From Desulfoscipio geothermicus (lineage in GTDB: Bacteria; Bacillota; Desulfotomaculia; Desulfotomaculales; Desulfallaceae): a stretch of DNA of 64,000 bases. Location of the stretch: assembly GCA_016841205.1 (NCBI GenBank), contig JAENZP010000002.1, positions 248,001 to 312,000 of the forward strand, read 5' to 3'. A program made the position numbers and the translations under genes. Under the pieces are notes generated by a model. It was not told the origin of the DNA. It worked only from the letters and a program-made list of their open reading frames with translations, and searched no databases. Shown here one piece after another: positions 54,927 to 64,000 of this stretch (its first letter is position 1; every line of letters begins with the position of its first letter).

Positions 54927-55883
54927 TTAAGCATAAACATCTTCCAGAGCTTCCGCCGGATCCGGCCACGGGCTGGCCTCGGCAAATTGCACGGACTGCT
55001 CCACTATTTTCCCTGTATCGCTTTCCAACTGCTGGTATTCCTGTTCGGTAAGCGCCCCTGCCTGCATCAGGGAAGCTTTTAATCCTTTAATGGGGCACTT
55101 CTCTTTCCAGCGGGCAATTTCATCTTTGGGCTGGTAAAGCTGCTGGTCAGCAGTACCGTGGCCACCCCAGCGATAGGTCTTGCACTCAATTAAAACCGGC
55201 CCAGCCCCGGACAGGCAGTCTTGCCGGGCCTTTTGCACAGCCTCATATACCGCCAAAGCATCATTACCATCTACTATCTCCCCGCGCATAGCATAGGCAG
55301 CAGCCCTATCCGCGATATCTTTAACTTTAGTATGCTCCTCCATACGCTGGGCACCGGAATAAACGTTATTTTCACAAATAAAGATAACCGGCAGGTTCCA
55401 TAATGAGGCCATATTTAATGCTTCATGAAAGCTGCCTTCGTCCGAGGCACCATTGCCGAAAAAGCAAACTGTGACATAATCTTTTTGCGTGTACTGTGCG
55501 GCAAAGGCTGTCCCCACAGCAATGGGTATTCCCCCGCCCACTACAGTAGTAGTGCATAAAGCATTTACTTCCGGCACGGCAATGTGCAGAGTACCGCTTT
55601 TACCCTTGTTGTACCCGGTACGCCGCCCGAATATTTCCGCCATAATTAAATCCGGCTCTGCGCCCTTGGCCAGCAAATGACCGTGACTGCGGTGATTAGT
55701 GATAATCACATCCTCAGGCAAAAGAACGGCCCCGACCCCTGCAGCCACCGCCTCCTGTCCCATGCAAACAATCATCATACCGCCAAGCTTTTGGGGATCC
55801 TGACTTAAATCAACCAGTTTTTCTTCAAAACGCCTGATTAAAAGCATCATCCGCAGGAGTTTCTTTTGTTCATTGTTATCCAT
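54927..55883 (-). CDS. TPP-dependent 2-oxoacid/acetoin dehydrogenase E1 alpha
   Basis: 318 aa. TPP-binding region VCFFGNGASDEGSFHEALNM (G-N-G ... N) and ICENNVYSGAQRM, preceded by VIITNHRSHGHLLAKGAEPD and GKSGTLHIA. It forms the alpha2beta2 E1 with the next gene. E2 and E3 genes are not adjacent in this window. AcoA-like sequence suggests acetoin cleavage, but the AcoA/PdhA split was not tested. Start at 55883 with GGGAGG upstream. Confidence 0.9.
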   Translation of the reverse strand: MDNNEQKKLLRMMLLIRRFEEKLVDLSQDPQKLGGMMIVCMGQEAVAAGVGAVLLPEDVIITNHRSHGHLLAKGAEPDLIMAEIFGRRTGYNKGKSGTLHIAVPEVNALCTTTVVGGGIPIAVGTAFAAQYTQKDYVTVCFFGNGASDEGSFHEALNMASLWNLPVIFICENNVYSGAQRMEEHTKVKDIADRAAAYAMRGEIVDGNDALAVYEAVQKARQDCLSGAGPVLIECKTYRWGGHGTADQQLYQPKDEIARWKEKCPIKGLKASLMQAGALTEQEYQQLESDTGKIVEQSVQFAEASPWPDPAEALEDVYA

Positions 55884-56009
55884 AGCGAACCCTCCCTTAT
55901 CTTTGAATACCCACACACGCTACATTTTGTCCAGCTATATTCTAGTATTAATTTTATACTATTTGGATTGTTTTGAAAATAAATCTTTGAGACTAAAGCT
56001 AAGATACGT

Positions 56010-57726
56010 CTAATCTATTAGCTGTGGTTCACTGCCTACAATCTTGTATTTATAACCCTGGACGACTGTTCCATCTTCCCTGGTCTTCTTAAAAATAATC
56101 ACGTCGTAACCATCACTTGTTTTACTTTGAGTGGTTTCATAAATATATCTGACGCCATTTTCAATTTGTTCTTTAGTACCAATCCAGTATGGGCAGTTGC
56201 TAAGAAAAGAATCATACTTAGTAAATTCCGCGAATAACTTATTCGAAGCCTCAACATTAATATTAACTAATTTCTTTTCCACATTACCTGCACTTACCTT
56301 TGCTGATTTGCCAATGCCCGTTAAATACGCTACCGCCTGCTCTTCCTGCTGCCTAATTAGATCTACATAATTTGGGTTAGTAAGCACCTGATCATGCAGT
56401 TTTGTAGAAAAATCTTTTTTATAGAATCCGTGTAACCGGCTCCGTCCATGAGCTCTTTATATTCGAGCAAAGAGTAAGTACCATTTTCATTTCTAAAAAA
56501 TGTCATAACAGTTGGAATCGCCCCACTGCCGCTTATTTTGGTAAATACCCCGTTTTCAAATCCAAACCATCCCACACTGGCGATAGTGTATGCCTTAACC
56601 GTTCCATCCCGTTCCTCTGTATCCAAAATGACATGCCCTTCAGTTATACACTCACCGTTAAGATAAACTTTCCCCTGATCCTTGATGGCGGCACTGACTG
56701 CCTGCTCAATATTTCTTGATTCCAAAGCCTGTGTTTGTACTCCGATTACAATACCCAGCGTGGGCTGAACTATGTATATTGAACCATCGTACACGATGGT
56801 AACACGTTTTTCATCTATCTTATTTCCCCTGGAGTCAAGAATTGTTACAGTTACCCTATTGCTCTTGCCATTATTAATTTGCCCATTCTCACTAATTGGT
56901 GACCAATATATCGAATTACCATAAGGTAAATCAGCTGTTTTAGTATCTTTGGACAATTGACCGGTGGAAGCTTCCCATATAAGTAGCATCCCATTATCCG
57001 CTGCGTAACGAACCCTTCACACAGGGTTCGAGTATTCCGCCGCAAAGCGAATGCCCGGGGCACTGGACATTGTAGGTGTATATTGTTCAGGAAAGACCCA
57101 CAGCTTAAAGGTTAGATTTTTTAAAAAATCACTAAACACATTGATATCCTTAGAGTATTCCCACAGATTTTGATGATAAATCTGCTGAACCTTGGTCCTT
57201 GAGTATTCATGTATCAACTGATTATTTATTCCTTCGGTGTTGCTTATAATATTAAAAGAAATATGCTCAACATTTTTAATCAGTGTAAAAACTATTAATG
57301 CATTATTTCGAGAAGCTGCATCTATTTGATTTGCGTTTATATCAGCGTTCCGAAAATCATAATTAACAGTTAGGCCATATGGCTCATTTTCTGTGGCGAG
57401 TGATATTCCTTTCTTATAATCACCAAGGGGCAGTTTATTTAAGAGGTTACCAATATTACCGGCATCTCTATATACTGTGACTTACATACAAATAAATCCC
57501 CCGGATTATATTCACAAAACAAATTAGTATTTATATCATGGCGGTTCTTATCCTTATTAGCAGCACCGATACTATTTGTTAAGAAAGCTCCACTGAGGAT
57601 TATTATACAGAACACCCCGATAATGACGATAATGTTTTTCTTGCTTTCAAGAAATCCTGACATCTTGGTCATCTTACCCCCCCCTATACTCAGACGTATT
57701 TCATTATTTAAAGTTTCTTCAACCAA
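56010..57726 (-). pseudogene. Membrane-anchored DUF4825-type protein, broken
   Basis: Joining frames from 57726 downward: an N-terminal anchor (IIVIIGVFCIIILSGAFLTN), then after a frame change near 57480 TVYRDAGNIGNLLNKLPLGD and ATENEPYGLTVNYDF (DUF4825), an in-frame TGA at 57017-57019, YGNSIYWSPISENGQI, a domain with SVGWFGFENGVFTKISGSGA and YSLLEYKELMDGAGY, and after a second frame change near 56410 VLTNPNYVDLIRQQEEQAVA. Similar C-terminal parts follow M56/BlaR1-type sensors in Clostridia; no protease domain is present here. Confidence 0.7.
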
Positions 57727-57878
57727 GTGGTATTTTCATTTCTTTCACAGTATTGTTAAACAAATTTTTTAAATTAAACGATCAAATCAGCTAAAAGCAA
57801 CCACTATAAGCCCGGTCCCTCCTTCCAAAGCCCGGACTTTAAAGTGTTTGCTACTTAACTGTCTATAATAACAATAAA

Positions 57879-57912
57879 CCGGTGCCCTGACAGTATATTG
57901 TCAGAGCACCGG
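57879..57912 (-). terminator. Terminator after paaK
   Basis: CCGGTGC..TGACA pairs with TGTCA..GCACCGG (one mismatch), followed by TTTATTGTT on the minus strand. Confidence 0.75.
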
Positions 57913-57992
57913 AAAATATTTAAAATGGACTCCCATTAATTGCTATTATTTTACCCGGGAGGATCTAACCTTGTGCCACTCCCTTTGATACT

Positions 57993-59291
57993 TTAAATCT
58001 CCCGCTTATCCACAATCCGTTTGGCTTTACCTTCGCTGCGCGGAATGCTCTGCGGTTCCACTAGCTTGATAGGCACTGAAATACCCAGTACGCTATGAAT
58101 CCGCGAGAATATCCTGCGTTCCAAATCTTCCAGCTTACGCACCTTATCGTTAAACATCTCAGAAGACAGCTCGACCCAAATTTCCATGTCATCCAAGTTG
58201 CCTTTCCGGTCAACCACCAGCAAATAATGGGGCTCGGTTTCTCCAAATTCCAGTAGCACACTCTCAATCTGTGTTGGAAATACATTGACTCCCCTAATAA
58301 TTAACATGTCATCAGTGCGGCCGGTTATCCGCTGCATGCGCAGATGTGTACGCCCGCATGAACAGGGTTCCGGATTAAGAATAGTTATATCTCTGGTTCT
58401 GTAACGTATTACAGGAAAGGCTTCCTTAGTTATAGCTGTGATCACCAGTTCGCCCATTTGACCATAGGGGAGCGGTTCTTCCGTCTCAGGATCAATAACT
58501 TCCGCAATGAAGTGATCTTCAAAAATGTGCAGACCTTGTTTGGCTTGACATTCCATAGCTACCCCAGGTCCTATTACTTCAGTTAGACCATAAATATCAA
58601 AAGCTTTTATATCCAGCTTTTGCTCCAACTGCTCTCTCATACGCTGAGACCATGGCTCAGCCCCGAAGACCCCTGCTTTTAGAGGCAGCTTGGTAAAGTC
58701 TATCCCCCGTTTCGCGCCTTCTTCGCCAAGGTATAAAGCATAAGATGGCGTACAGGCTAACATAGTGGTACCGAAGTCCTGCATTAACATAAGCTGCCTG
58801 TCGGTGTTTCCGCCTGAAGCCGGTACTACCGTGGCTCCCAGTCGCTCGGCACCGTAATGAGCACCCAAACCTCCGGTAAAAAGACCGTATCCATAGCCAA
58901 CCTGAACTATATCCTTATTCGTTCCCCCGGCCATAACCAGCGCCCTGGCTATCAGGTTCGCCCAGAGATCGATATCATTTTGGGTGTAACCCGCTACGAT
59001 TGGTTTACCTGTTGTACCGGACGACGCTTGCAATCTTACCACTTTATCAAGGGATACGGCAAAAAGACCAAATGGGTAATTATCCCTTAAATCATTTTTT
59101 ATGGTAAAAGGTAGCTTGCGTAAGTCATCCAGTGTTTGCACATCCTCAGGAGTAACGCCTTTTTTTTCGAAGGATTGGCGATAAAACGGCACATTATTGT
59201 AGTTTTTTTCCACGGTAGCCTTAAGTCTTTTTAACTGCAAGTCGGCCAATTCATCACGGGACATAGTCTCGTTTTCGCGATCCCAGTACAT
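57993..59291 (-). CDS. paaK: Phenylacetate-CoA ligase
   Basis: 432 aa adenylate-forming enzyme that makes phenylacetyl-CoA (or another aryl-acetyl-CoA) from the acid, ATP and CoA. Motifs: [20 protein letters not shown] (A3 phosphate loop), [28 protein letters not shown] and [22 protein letters not shown] at 59291 (GGAG nine bases upstream). A tandem T-box with a UUC (Phe) specifier lies in its leader. In anaerobes this ligase can work with indolepyruvate:ferredoxin oxidoreductase to make Phe from phenylacetate; no ior genes are in the window. Confidence 0.93.
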   Translation of the reverse strand: MYWDRENETMSRDELADLQLKRLKATVEKNYNNVPFYRQSFEKKGVTPEDVQTLDDLRKLPFTIKNDLRDNYPFGLFAVSLDKVVRLQASSGTTGKPIVAGYTQNDIDLWANLIARALVMAGGTNKDIVQVGYGYGLFTGGLGAHYGAERLGATVVPASGGNTDRQLMLMQDFGTTMLACTPSYALYLGEEGAKRGIDFTKLPLKAGVFGAEPWSQRMREQLEQKLDIKAFDIYGLTEVIGPGVAMECQAKQGLHIFEDHFIAEVIDPETEEPLPYGQMGELVITAITKEAFPVIRYRTRDITILNPEPCSCGRTHLRMQRITGRTDDMLIIRGVNVFPTQIESVLLEFGETEPHYLLVVDRKGNLDDMEIWVELSSEMFNDKVRKLEDLERRIFSRIHSVLGISVPIKLVEPQSIPRSEGKAKRIVDKREI

Positions 59292-59430
59292 GATCATCTT
59301 CTCCTTTATATTATTCTGTTGAGCACCTTACCTCAAACGCAAGGGCAGCATAAAAAACCATGCTCTTGCTTTTTCTCATAGCAGCCAAGGCAATTCTACC
59401 ACAGCTTTGAGTTGTAGATTTATCATAAAA

Positions 59431-59825
59431 GCCACATCTTTCGAAGGGACGAAAGATGTGGCTTCCGCGGTACCACCCCTACTGGTTATTTAAATAACCC
59501 ACTCAAAGATTATAAGAAAATCCCCCCTGCTAACAGGTGTACCAAAATAAAAAAACTTTTCATCCTTTAAGGGACGAAAAGCAACTCGCGGTACCACCCT
59601 TGTTGGCCTAAAAAGACCCACTTAACAGCAGGGTTAAGGAAATATTCCTTATACCCCCTTCCTTTTAACGGCGGAAGCTCCCGTCCGAGCCTACTTACAA
59701 TTTGTTTCAACCCGAAAGTTCAGGGGTGAACTTCAACGAATCATACTTTAGAAGCGCTCGCATTCCATGGCGCTTCCTCCCTGTAAAGCTGTGTTACGCC
59801 TACTTTTCCCCTTCATTACTTTTGT
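59431..59825 (-). promoter_or_regulatory. Tandem T-box leader of paaK (Phe specifier)
   Basis: Two T-box antiterminator motifs (AGGGTGGTACCGCG): one at ~59585-59602 followed by terminator 1 (CTTTTCGTCCCTTAAAGGATGAAAAG then TTTTTTT), the second at ~59465-59480 followed by terminator 2 (GCCACATCTTTCG pairing with CGAAAGATGTGGC, then TTTTA). Only one stem I is present (from ~59825; AAAAGTA bulge). The bases at the specifier position before ACCCC are TTC (59728-59730), Phe. A leader with one tRNA sensor and two decision points. Confidence 0.85.
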
Positions 59826-59887
59826 CAGCATTAATTTTATAATATTTTATCATATTCTTACCAAAGGTCAACTGTTTTTTTAGCCAC

Positions 59888-59925
59888 GGGAGAGAGCAAA
59901 GCAGGAGAACCGTCCCTTTGCTCCC
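59888..59925. repeat. Short palindrome with gaaccgtccctttgctcc (REP-like)
   Basis: GAGCAAAG and CTTTGCTC form an imperfect inverted pair around aaccgtcc, directly after the helicase stop. The same phrase family occurs near 42270. Likely a REP-type element rather than a terminator. Confidence 0.5.
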
Positions 59926-61899
59926 CTACAGTTGGAGGTCCGTTAACTCTTCCACCACTTGGGCACCTTCCGGCAAAGCACCCATCACAGACCGCTCCCA
60001 GGGCATGCCCAGCACCGGTTCCAATATGGCTATCGCGCCCCGGTCCTCACGTGTGCGAATCAGCCTGCCGCACCCCTGTTTCAATTTTAGGCCCATTTCC
60101 GGATAATCTACCATAGTCACCGGATCAAGACCTTGTTCTATCAACTCACGCCTGCGGGCTTCGATTAGTGGATCCCGCGGCGGGAAAGGCAGCTGCCAGA
60201 TCACTAGTAGCGACAGCGCCTCACCGGGCACGTCAATCCCCTCCCAAAATCCGGAGCCAACTAGTACCGACGATATTTCTTCCCGAAATTTTTTTATAAG
60301 GTATCCACGCTCCGCGCTATCCTCCCAAAGAAATTCAAAGGGAAACCGATACTCTTGAAGCCCTGTTCTAATTCTTCGCACTTCGGACGGAGCATTGGTA
60401 AGCACCAACGCCCGGCCTTTCCAAAGCCGCAGCAAAGTTACCAAACGCCCCAAGGCCAAAGGAAACCAGTTCTTTTGATTATGAACGGGAAATTGCCGGG
60501 GCAAGTATATCAGGACCTGTTTATCATATTCAAAGGAACTGCCCACGGATGAGCTGGACGGCCCGGACACTCCAATATTACGGGCAAAGTAACTAAAATC
60601 CCCTGCAACGCTCAGAGTCGCTGAAGAAAATACTACGGGCAGCCCCTTATCCAAGAGGTGTTTTTTCAATAGCCAACTAAGGTCCCGGGGCACGACCCAA
60701 AGGCTCCTGTCCGCCCGGTCAACCCAGACAATGGCATCTTTGCCGCCATTCCGGCCAAATCTACTTAGAGCCGCAACTGCCCTCTCCACCATGGCTTCAT
60801 AGGTCTGCAGCCGGGTATCCGAAATTGATTGGATGTACAGCTCTTGCTCGTTCTGCAGCTCAAGGTGCAAGGTTTCAAAGGCACGCCGCATGGTGTCCGC
60901 TGCCTTAAGCAGTTCTTCACTTATCCGGACGGTGAGCCGGTCAATTCGTTCATCCTGGATGGTTGAGCGATGCAAAATTTCAAAGAAAAGAGAGGTGGCC
61001 AAATCTAAGGCAACGACAGTTGATAACAAGGATGTCCTGGCCCCCTGGATCTGTTCGAGGGATAAGAGCATGCTGTTAATGTCTCCTTCGACAACCTGCC
61101 GGCCGGCTCTCATCGCTGCGGGAAGCATCACTTTATGGCCCTCATCAAAGATAACCGCTGAATAATCAGGCAAAAGGGGCAGCTTGCCATCGGCAATTCT
61201 TTCTTCCCGGGTCCATAAGTCGTCAAAGAAAATCCCGTGATCACATACAATCAAATCCCGGGCCGCCCGGTAATGTTCCCTAACCTTAACAAGTTTGCAA
61301 AACCCCCGCGTCGAACATGTATCACAGGACATGGTTTCATCCCAGGCCACTTGCGCCCAAACACGGTCAGATACATGCGGTATCTCGGAGCGTTCACCAC
61401 GACCGGTCTCCCCGGCCCAGTTAATTAAATTGCCAAGCGCTTTACCCGGCTGTTCATAAAGCGGATTATTAAGCCGGTTAACTTTTACATCGCAGACATA
61501 CTGCCGTGGATCCTTGGCCATCCGAGCGTCAATATCCAGACCGAGTAAATCCGACAGCCTTTCAATATCTCCATTTAGGCTGGCGAGCTGTTCTTGAAGG
61601 ACTGTCGAAGCGCAAGCAATCACGACAGGCTTTCCTTTATACCTGGCATAGGGAACTGCTGTAAGCAGGTAGGCAAAAGTCTTCCCGGTGCCCAGCCCCG
61701 CCTCCGCAAAATGCACCTTTCCTTTGCACACGGCATCAGCCAACTGAAAAGCTGTAAAGATTTGCTCCTCACGTATCTCATACCCGTGCAACGGCAGCAC
61801 ATCATAAAACACTTGGCCAATCCACTGGACAAGTTTGGACGAAAATTCGTCTTTGCCCCGATACGCGAAGGGTACTCGATGTCCTAATGGAGGAGACAT
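59926..61899 (-). CDS. DinG/XPD-like Fe-S DNA helicase
   Basis: About 657 aa, superfamily 2. Walker A in FAEAGLGTGKTFAYLLTAV, DEGH-box in AVIFDEGHKV, four Fe-S-type cysteines in CDVKVNRLNN, SCDTCSTRGFCKLVK, and C-terminal motifs GSGFWEGIDVPGEALSLLVI and QGCGRLIRTREDRGAIAILE. DinG-type helicases unwind R-loops and damaged DNA. There is no N-terminal exonuclease domain. Start 61899 is chosen for GGTGAT upstream, but 61920 (GTG/TTG area) is possible. Confidence 0.88.
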   Translation of the reverse strand: MSPPLGHRVPFAYRGKDEFSSKLVQWIGQVFYDVLPLHGYEIREEQIFTAFQLADAVCKGKVHFAEAGLGTGKTFAYLLTAVPYARYKGKPVVIACASTVLQEQLASLNGDIERLSDLLGLDIDARMAKDPRQYVCDVKVNRLNNPLYEQPGKALGNLINWAGETGRGERSEIPHVSDRVWAQVAWDETMSCDTCSTRGFCKLVKVREHYRAARDLIVCDHGIFFDDLWTREERIADGKLPLLPDYSAVIFDEGHKVMLPAAMRAGRQVVEGDINSMLLSLEQIQGARTSLLSTVVALDLATSLFFEILHRSTIQDERIDRLTVRISEELLKAADTMRRAFETLHLELQNEQELYIQSISDTRLQTYEAMVERAVAALSRFGRNGGKDAIVWVDRADRSLWVVPRDLSWLLKKHLLDKGLPVVFSSATLSVAGDFSYFARNIGVSGPSSSSVGSSFEYDKQVLIYLPRQFPVHNQKNWFPLALGRLVTLLRLWKGRALVLTNAPSEVRRIRTGLQEYRFPFEFLWEDSAERGYLIKKFREEISSVLVGSGFWEGIDVPGEALSLLVIWQLPFPPRDPLIEARRRELIEQGLDPVTMVDYPEMGLKLKQGCGRLIRTREDRGAIAILEPVLGMPWERSVMGALPEGAQVVEELTDLQL

Positions 61900-62072
61900 A
61901 CTGATCACCGCTCTCGACAACTTTCTTTAAAGTGACGGATTCAATCAAGAATTTGTTTATTATTTTAATCATTATTATAAGAAATATAACCTAACTTTAC
62001 CAATAAATATATAAGCTTAAGATGTCTGACAAAAGTTTTAGTCGAAACTCAAAGCTGCGTCGTGTCAAGAGA

Positions 62073-62109
62073 GTAGGGTTGTTGCATTAACATTATCAAC
62101 AACCCTACC
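62073..62109 (-). terminator. Hairpin after leuA, possible terminator
   Basis: GTAGGGTTGTTG pairs exactly with CAACAACCCTAC. No clear T-run follows on the minus strand, so its termination is uncertain. Nothing else is seen in 61921-62138. Confidence 0.45.
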
Positions 62110-62138
62110 CCTTGACATAACATATTTATATTTTACCA

Positions 62139-63707
62139 CTATTGCCTGGTTAACACCGTCACCTCATCTGTAATAATGGCACAAGCCGGTCCGTTGATTT
62201 GGTCAGCCATTTTTTTAACCTTAACCAGAGCATTAACGTAGGCTCTAGCGCTAGCTTCGATTACGTCGGTGCTGACACCCCTGCCGACAACCAGCCCTCC
62301 ATCTGCACAGCGCACTTTTACCGTAGCCTCGCCCAGAGCCTCCTTGCCCCGGCTGACTGACTGCAAAGTATAATCTTCCAAGGTCACCGGTTCACCCACC
62401 AGACGGTCAATGGCTCTGATAACAGCGTCAACCGGTCCGTTACCAAAGGCGGCATCTGTCATCGTATTACCTTCCAACTCCAAGGTAACTGTAGCAGTCG
62501 CCCTGGAAGCCCCGGACGTAGTTACTGTAATATTGTTAATATTCATATTGTTGTCTTCCGAAATGCTGCCCCCCACAAGAGCATGTAGATCCTGGTCAAA
62601 AATCTCCCCTTTTTGATCGGCCAACTGAAGAAAACTTTGATACAGGATTTCCAGGCGTTCCTCCTCCATATGATAGCCCAATTCCAATAACCTGTGCCTG
62701 AAGGCATGCCTGCCTGACCTGGCGCTTAGAACGATCCTGTTTTTCGGCACACCGACTACTTCCGGATTAATTATTTCATAAGTAGTTCTTTCTTTTAATA
62801 CACCGTCCTGGTGAATACCGGAAGCATGCATAAAAGCATTGGACCCAACTATGGCCTTATGGGCAGGCACCGGCACGCCGGTAATCCTGGACACCAGCCT
62901 GCTGGTAGCGGAAATTTCGCTTGTATTCACTCCTGTGTCGATCCCGTAGTGACCGCGCCGGGTATAAATGGCCATGATTACTTCTTCCAAGGAGGTGTTG
63001 CCGGCCCGCTCCCCGATGCCGTTGATTGTGCCCTCCACCTGGCCCGCACCGGCCATAATCCCAGCCAAAGAGTTTGCAGTAGCCATCCCCAGGTCATTAT
63101 GACAATGTATGCTGAGTACGGCATTTCCTATATTACCAACATGATTCAATACATAAGTAACCATTTCAGCGTATTCCCAGGGTGTGGCATAACCGACTGT
63201 ATCCGGTATGTTGACCACCGTCGCCCCGGCTTCGATAACTTGTTCCAAAACCCGAGCCAGGAAGGGAAGCTCACTGCGAAAAGCATCCTCCGCATAGAAT
63301 TCAACGTCACCGACGTATTTTTTTGCATGTTTTACTGCAGCCACCGAAGCTTCCAGCACCTGGTCTGGGGATAGCTTGAGCTTTTGCGCCATATGCACCG
63401 GGGATACCGCTATACCGGTGTGAATCCTTGGGTATTCGGCCTCCCGCAGCGACTCGGCACAGCTGTCTATATCACGCTCCACCGCCCGGGAAAGACCGCA
63501 TACAATCACACCCTTCAGTTCGCGGGCCAGTGTGCGCACCGATTCCAGATCTCCGGGCGAAGAAGCTGGAAAACCAGCCTCGATGACGTCCACACCTAGT
63601 TTTACCAACTGCTTAGCTACCTCAATTTTTTCATGAACATTCAGTGTTATACCTAGTGACTGTTCTCCATCCCTGAGGGTGGTATCGAATACATAGAGCC
63701 TGCGCAT
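62139..63707 (-). CDS. leuA: 2-isopropylmalate synthase
   Basis: 522 aa; first step of leucine synthesis from 2-oxoisovalerate and acetyl-CoA. Catalytic TIM barrel with FDTTLRDGEQSLGITLNV, IHCHNDLGMATANSLAGIMA (metal His), TINGIGERAGNTSLEEVIMA, and a C-terminal LeuA regulatory domain (~390-522) that binds leucine. Citramalate synthase was considered, but the length and GIHQDGVLKERTTYEIINPE favour LeuA. A T-box leader with a CUC-like specifier lies upstream. Start at 63707. Confidence 0.93.
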   Translation of the reverse strand: MRRLYVFDTTLRDGEQSLGITLNVHEKIEVAKQLVKLGVDVIEAGFPASSPGDLESVRTLARELKGVIVCGLSRAVERDIDSCAESLREAEYPRIHTGIAVSPVHMAQKLKLSPDQVLEASVAAVKHAKKYVGDVEFYAEDAFRSELPFLARVLEQVIEAGATVVNIPDTVGYATPWEYAEMVTYVLNHVGNIGNAVLSIHCHNDLGMATANSLAGIMAGAGQVEGTINGIGERAGNTSLEEVIMAIYTRRGHYGIDTGVNTSEISATSRLVSRITGVPVPAHKAIVGSNAFMHASGIHQDGVLKERTTYEIINPEVVGVPKNRIVLSARSGRHAFRHRLLELGYHMEEERLEILYQSFLQLADQKGEIFDQDLHALVGGSISEDNNMNINNITVTTSGASRATATVTLELEGNTMTDAAFGNGPVDAVIRAIDRLVGEPVTLEDYTLQSVSRGKEALGEATVKVRCADGGLVVGRGVSTDVIEASARAYVNALVKVKKMADQINGPACAIITDEVTVLTRQ

Positions 63708-63808
63708 TTAAGATCTCCTCCTTGATTTAATTGGTATTTTCCACTAAAGTTTGTAAGGTCACCAAGGTCAGGTTCCATTACACCACCACCCCCCGAAATA
63801 AAATTTAA

Positions 63809-64000
63809 AAACCCCTCGCCTCAACATATGAGACGAAGGGTTTGCCTCCGTGGTACCACTCAAATTAACGGCACTAGGCCGCTCTCTTAAAGAATACGGG
63901 ATCTATCTAAAAAATCCGATATCCCCTTCCTTTTAACGGCGGAAGACCCCGTCCGGACCTACTATCCCAAGGAATTCGACCGGCTACTCAAGGGAGAGTT
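63809..64000 (-). promoter_or_regulatory. T-box leader of leuA (partial; stem I off the right edge)
   Basis: The antiterminator motif GAGTGGTACCACGGAGG lies at about 63845-63861, followed by a terminator (AACCC..TCGCCTCA against TGAGACGAAGGGTT, then TTTAAATTTTATTT). Near the right edge AACTCTCCCTTGAG resembles the region after the specifier; the bases at 63998-63996 read CTC (Leu), consistent with the gene. Confidence 0.85.

Noticed and set aside
57017-57019. In-frame TGA in the DUF4825 gene as a second selenocysteine site
   Set aside because: The gene has other frame breaks, no Cys-containing family motif is known at the site, and no SECIS-like hairpin was seen after it.
59465-59585. A second complete T-box with its own stem I
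   Set aside because: Only about 80 nt lie between terminator 1 and the second antiterminator, with no specifier domain visible.
1-64000. CRISPR array or cas genes
   Set aside because: No regularly spaced direct repeats of 25-40 bp and no Cas motifs were seen despite the AcrVA2-like gene.
1-64000. tRNA or rRNA genes
   Set aside because: No T-psi-C-like GGTTCGAATCC with matching acceptor arms or rRNA signature was recognised by eye.

Overview
The window looks like chromosome of an anaerobic, spore-forming type Firmicute, closest in flavour to the Desulfotomaculum/Pelotomaculum group. The reasons are strong Shine-Dalgarno sites with many TTG/GTG starts, T-box leaders, a probable selenocysteine-encoded small protein, an arylacetate-CoA ligase under T-box control, and Clostridia-typical families (DUF3842, DUF2935, BaiN-like and COG2509 flavoproteins). 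No rRNA or tRNA gene was seen, so the genus is inference.

Layout. 1-6788 (minus): a urea uptake and hydrolysis operon, urtABCDE followed by ureABC, with ureC running off the left edge. A long hairpin sits in the leader and another lies between urtA and urtB. 7000-19200: an AT-rich accessory island of mostly minus-strand small genes. It holds a decayed AbiH abortive-infection gene, a VOC protein, an AAA ATPase, a radical-SAM/SPASM maturase with a Nif11-type RiPP precursor, a GNAT acetyltransferase, a tyrosine recombinase with a remnant of a second copy, lipoproteins, and a short repeated intergenic motif. 19311-24475: two-component signalling (AraC-type response regulator, 911-aa hybrid kinase, divergent REC-kinase). 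24476-27716: rearranged DNA with a 230-bp near-perfect direct repeat flanking a UGA-containing small gene (probable selenoprotein of the CC/Se-motif type), a large palindrome, and a cyclase-like gene.

27717-45819: mixed housekeeping genes (HAD-YbaK fusion, deoC, MFS exporter, cold-shock protein, NamZ-like muramidase with a copper-amine-oxidase-like stalk domain, Ddl ligase, CPBP protease, two flavoprotein families), a toxin-antitoxin pair whose toxin is frameshifted, a GGDEF/HD-GYP gene broken by three frameshifts, and an acyltransferase lacking a normal start codon. 45849-55883: an AcrVA2-like protein, DUF2935, MoaE-like, asnS, two paralogous tiny proteins, an NCS2 permease, a micro-ORF, cinA, and TPP-dependent dehydrogenase E1 alpha/beta. 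56010-64000: a decayed DUF4825-type membrane-anchored protein, paaK behind a T-box with one stem I and two antiterminator/terminator modules (specifier reads UUC, Phe), a DinG-type helicase, and leuA behind a T-box that runs off the right edge (specifier reads CUC, Leu).

How parts work together. The urt and ure genes import urea and hydrolyse it to ammonia. The Phe T-box on paaK fits aryl-acid activation for Phe synthesis, and the Leu T-box on leuA fits Leu synthesis. The most novel-looking items are the Nif11/radical-SAM pair, the UGA-containing gene with a SECIS-like hairpin, the AcrVA2 homologue and the tandem-decision T-box.
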